Both the position numbers and the translations under genes were made by a program. A model generated the notes under the pieces. It saw only the letters and a list, made by a program, of their open reading frames with translations, was not told the origin of the DNA and made no database searches. A stretch of 6,159 bases of DNA from Actinomycetota bacterium (GTDB taxonomy: Bacteria; Actinomycetota; UBA4738): positions 1-6,159 of the forward strand of contig VAYC01000026.1 of NCBI GenBank assembly GCA_005885025.1. Direction: 5' to 3'. Positions 4,593 through 6,159 of this stretch are shown here, piece after piece (positions within the stretch are counted from its first letter, which is position 1; every line of letters starts with the position of its first letter).

Positions 4593-6159
4593 TGGGATCG
4601 TTTCGCCAGGCAAAGCGTTGGCCAGCGACGTTCCTGCGCGGTCCTTCCCGCCTGCTTGCTCTCGTTGCTTCGATCACGCTGCTCTTGACCGTGTTCGCGG
4701 AGGGGGCGCGGGCCCAGTCCATCACGGGGTTCGCTCCCACCGAGGGCCCCGTGGGGACCGACGTCAGGATCACGGGCTCGGACTTCTCCGGGGCCACCGA
4801 CGTCCAGTTCAACGGGACCAGTGCCACCTTCACCATCGATGACGACACCCAGATCAGCGCAGTCGTCCCCGAGGGGGCTACCACGGGGCCCATCTCCGTG
4901 GTTACCCCCGACGGCACCGCCACCAGCAGCGACGCTTTCACCGTGACCTCACCCCCTCCCGTACCCACGATCACCGGGTTCGCCCCTACCGAGGGCCCCG
5001 TGGGGACCGAGGTCACGATCACCGGCTCGGACTTCTCCGGGGCCACCGACGTCCAGTTCAACGGGACCAGTGCCATCTTCACCATCGACTCAGATGCTCA
5101 GATCAGCGCGGTCCTCCCAGAGGGCGCCACCACCGGGCCCATCGCCGTGGTCACCCCGGACGGTACCGCCACCAGCGCCGATCCGTTCACGGCCACAAAG
5201 CCCAACATCGTCCTCATCCTCACCGACGACCAGCGGTGGGACGAGATGCAAATGCCCACGGTGCAGTCCGAGCTGATCGGCAAGGGCGTGGACTTCGTCA
5301 ACGGATTCGTCGTGAATTCACTCTGTTGCCCAAGCAGGACCACCATCCTGACAGGCAAGTATTCGCACGGCACCGATGTCTACAGCGACGGTCCACCGCA
5401 CGGAGGATTCGACACCTTCAAGCCAGAGGACGGGTCCACGGTCGCCACATGGCTGCACGATGCGGGATACCGGACCGGGCTGGTCGGCAAGTATCTGAAT
5501 GGGTACAAGCGCGCCACGGCCTCATATGTTCCCGCCGGGTGGGACCGGTGGGTCGCTGCGACCTCGGGCACGTACTACAACTACTCGTTGAGCGTGGACG
5601 GGAGTCTGGTTTCATACGGGCGTCAGGCCTCCGACTACTCGACCGACGTCCTTGCCTCTTACGCCACCGATTTCATCCAGTCCGCCCCTCCTGAGCAACC
5701 ACTCTTCTTGTACTTCGCTCCCCGAGCTCCCCACGTGCCCACAATCGTGCCGCCGCGCTACAAGCAGGCTTGCCCCGATCTCCAGCCGCTCCGTCCGCCC
5801 AGTTACAACGAGGCGGACGTTTCGGACAAGCCGGCCTTCATCCAGGCGCTAGCCCGTTTGTCGCGGACGCAGCGGGCAAAAGTCGACGCCGACCATCGCC
5901 ACCACTGCCAGATGCTCCTCGCGGTCGACGACGCGGTTCAAGCGATCCGGGGGGCGCTCGAGGCCACCGGGCGGCTCTCGACCACCTTGATCGTGTTCGC
6001 CTCGGACAATGGCATCCAGTTTGGCGAGCATCGATGGACCTCCAAGCAGGTGCCCTACGAGGAGAGCATCCGGGTGCCCATGGTGGTTCGCTACGACCCC
6101 ATGACGCGAGGCAGCGCGACCGTCAGTGACCACTTGCTGCTGAACCTGGACTTCGCTCC
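4592..6159 (+). CDS. Secreted TIG-TIG-sulfatase (type I, formylglycine-dependent), 3' end outside window
   Basis: The frame is open for 522 codons and runs off the window. Residues 1-41 are a Sec-type signal peptide: a basic start (FRQAKRW...RGPSR), a hydrophobic core (LLALVASITLLLTVFA) and an ARA-QS cleavage site. Two IPT/TIG immunoglobulin-like domains (about 43-119 and 126-202) follow. A sulfatase domain starts at KPNIVLILTDD (203 onward). Predicted active-site residues are D212/D213, C245 of CCPSR (the cysteine to be converted to formylglycine), R249, K256, H381 (APHVP), D472/N473 (ASDNG) and K485. The CCPSRTTILTGKYSHG block resembles the N-acetylglucosamine-6-sulfatase-like branch, but the substrate is unknown. 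Expected activity is sulfate-ester hydrolysis outside the membrane, after maturation by a formylglycine-generating enzyme encoded elsewhere. GTG 4592 is chosen for its purine-rich ribosome binding site and normal signal-peptide length. The in-frame ATG 4544 is an alternative that adds 16 residues. Confidence 0.9.
   Translation, partial: MGSFRQAKRWPATFLRGPSRLLALVASITLLLTVFAEGARAQSITGFAPTEGPVGTDVRITGSDFSGATDVQFNGTSATFTIDDDTQISAVVPEGATTGPISVVTPDGTATSSDAFTVTSPPPVPTITGFAPTEGPVGTEVTITGSDFSGATDVQFNGTSAIFTIDSDAQISAVLPEGATTGPIAVVTPDGTATSADPFTATKPNIVLILTDDQRWDEMQMPTVQSELIGKGVDFVNGFVVNSLCCPSRTTILTGKYSHGTDVYSDGPPHGGFDTFKPEDGSTVATWLHDAGYRTGLVGKYLNGYKRATASYVPAGWDRWVAATSGTYYNYSLSVDGSLVSYGRQASDYSTDVLASYATDFIQSAPPEQPLFLYFAPRAPHVPTIVPPRYKQACPDLQPLRPPSYNEADVSDKPAFIQALARLSRTQRAKVDADHRHHCQMLLAVDDAVQAIRGALEATGRLSTTLIVFASDNGIQFGEHRWTSKQVPYEESIRVPMVVRYDPMTRGSATVSDHLLLNLDFA
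4718..4948 (+). repeat. Tandem TIG-domain repeat, copy 1
   Basis: First copy of a 231-base coding repeat (77 residues) beginning SITGFAPTEGPVG and ending SSDAFTVT. It is separated from copy 2 by an 18-base linker encoding SPPPVP, so the period is 249 bases. Stretches 4739-4761 and 4775-4826 are identical to copy 2 at the DNA level. The third-base and amino-acid differences concentrate in the second half. Confidence 0.9.
4967..5197 (+). repeat. Tandem TIG-domain repeat, copy 2
   Basis: Second copy, beginning TITGFAPTEGPVG and ending SADPFTAT, directly joined to the sulfatase start KPNIVLIL. The matches to copy 1 are 4988-5010 (23 bases) and 5024-5075 (52 bases). The high DNA identity suggests a recent duplication or gene conversion within the gene. 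Confidence 0.9.

Noticed and set aside
4564..5085. Minus-strand open frame with an internal repeat in its protein
   Set aside because: The apparent repeat is just the reverse complement of the TIG tandem duplication in the sulfatase gene.

Overview
The window is a GC-rich, densely packed bacterial segment. Every supported gene lies on the + strand. GTG starts, 4-base ATGA gene overlaps, and the order alpha/beta hydrolase, tsaE, tsaB, rimI, tsaD point to an actinomycete-type genome, because this block is a known neighbourhood in Actinomycetota, often downstream of alr. This placement rests on gene order and protein style; I could not run a search.

Positions 1-4488 read as one polycistronic run with almost no intergenic DNA. 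It opens with the 3' end of an alpha/beta-hydrolase gene. A complete self-processing P1/DmpA (S58) family hydrolase gene follows, then a family 4 uracil-DNA glycosylase gene whose protein ends in a sliding-clamp-like motif. Four genes of the t6A block come next: tsaE, tsaB, rimI and tsaD. TsaB, TsaD and TsaE together transfer threonylcarbamoyl from threonylcarbamoyl-AMP (made by TsaC, not in this window) to A37 of ANN-decoding tRNAs. RimI is the co-encoded N-alpha-acetyltransferase. Junctions are 4-base overlaps (twice), gaps of 7, 3 and 13 bases, and one 41-base overlap (tsaB/rimI), so translational coupling is likely.

After tsaD comes a gap of about 100 bases with a plausible promoter and a small hairpin carrying a purine-rich ribosome binding site. 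A large gene then runs off the window end. It encodes an exported protein made of a Sec-type signal peptide, two nearly identical IPT/TIG immunoglobulin-like domains, and a type I sulfatase domain with an intact CCPSR formylglycine motif. The TIG copies are a 249-base-period tandem repeat that includes 52 identical bases.

I see no tRNA, rRNA, CRISPR array, insertion sequence or phage gene. Most of the window is conserved housekeeping sequence. The parts most worth a second look are the TIG-TIG-sulfatase architecture with its recent-looking duplication, the clamp-motif tail of the glycosylase, and the NylC-like hydrolase inside a tRNA-modification and DNA-repair operon. I found no clear sign of a wholly new system.
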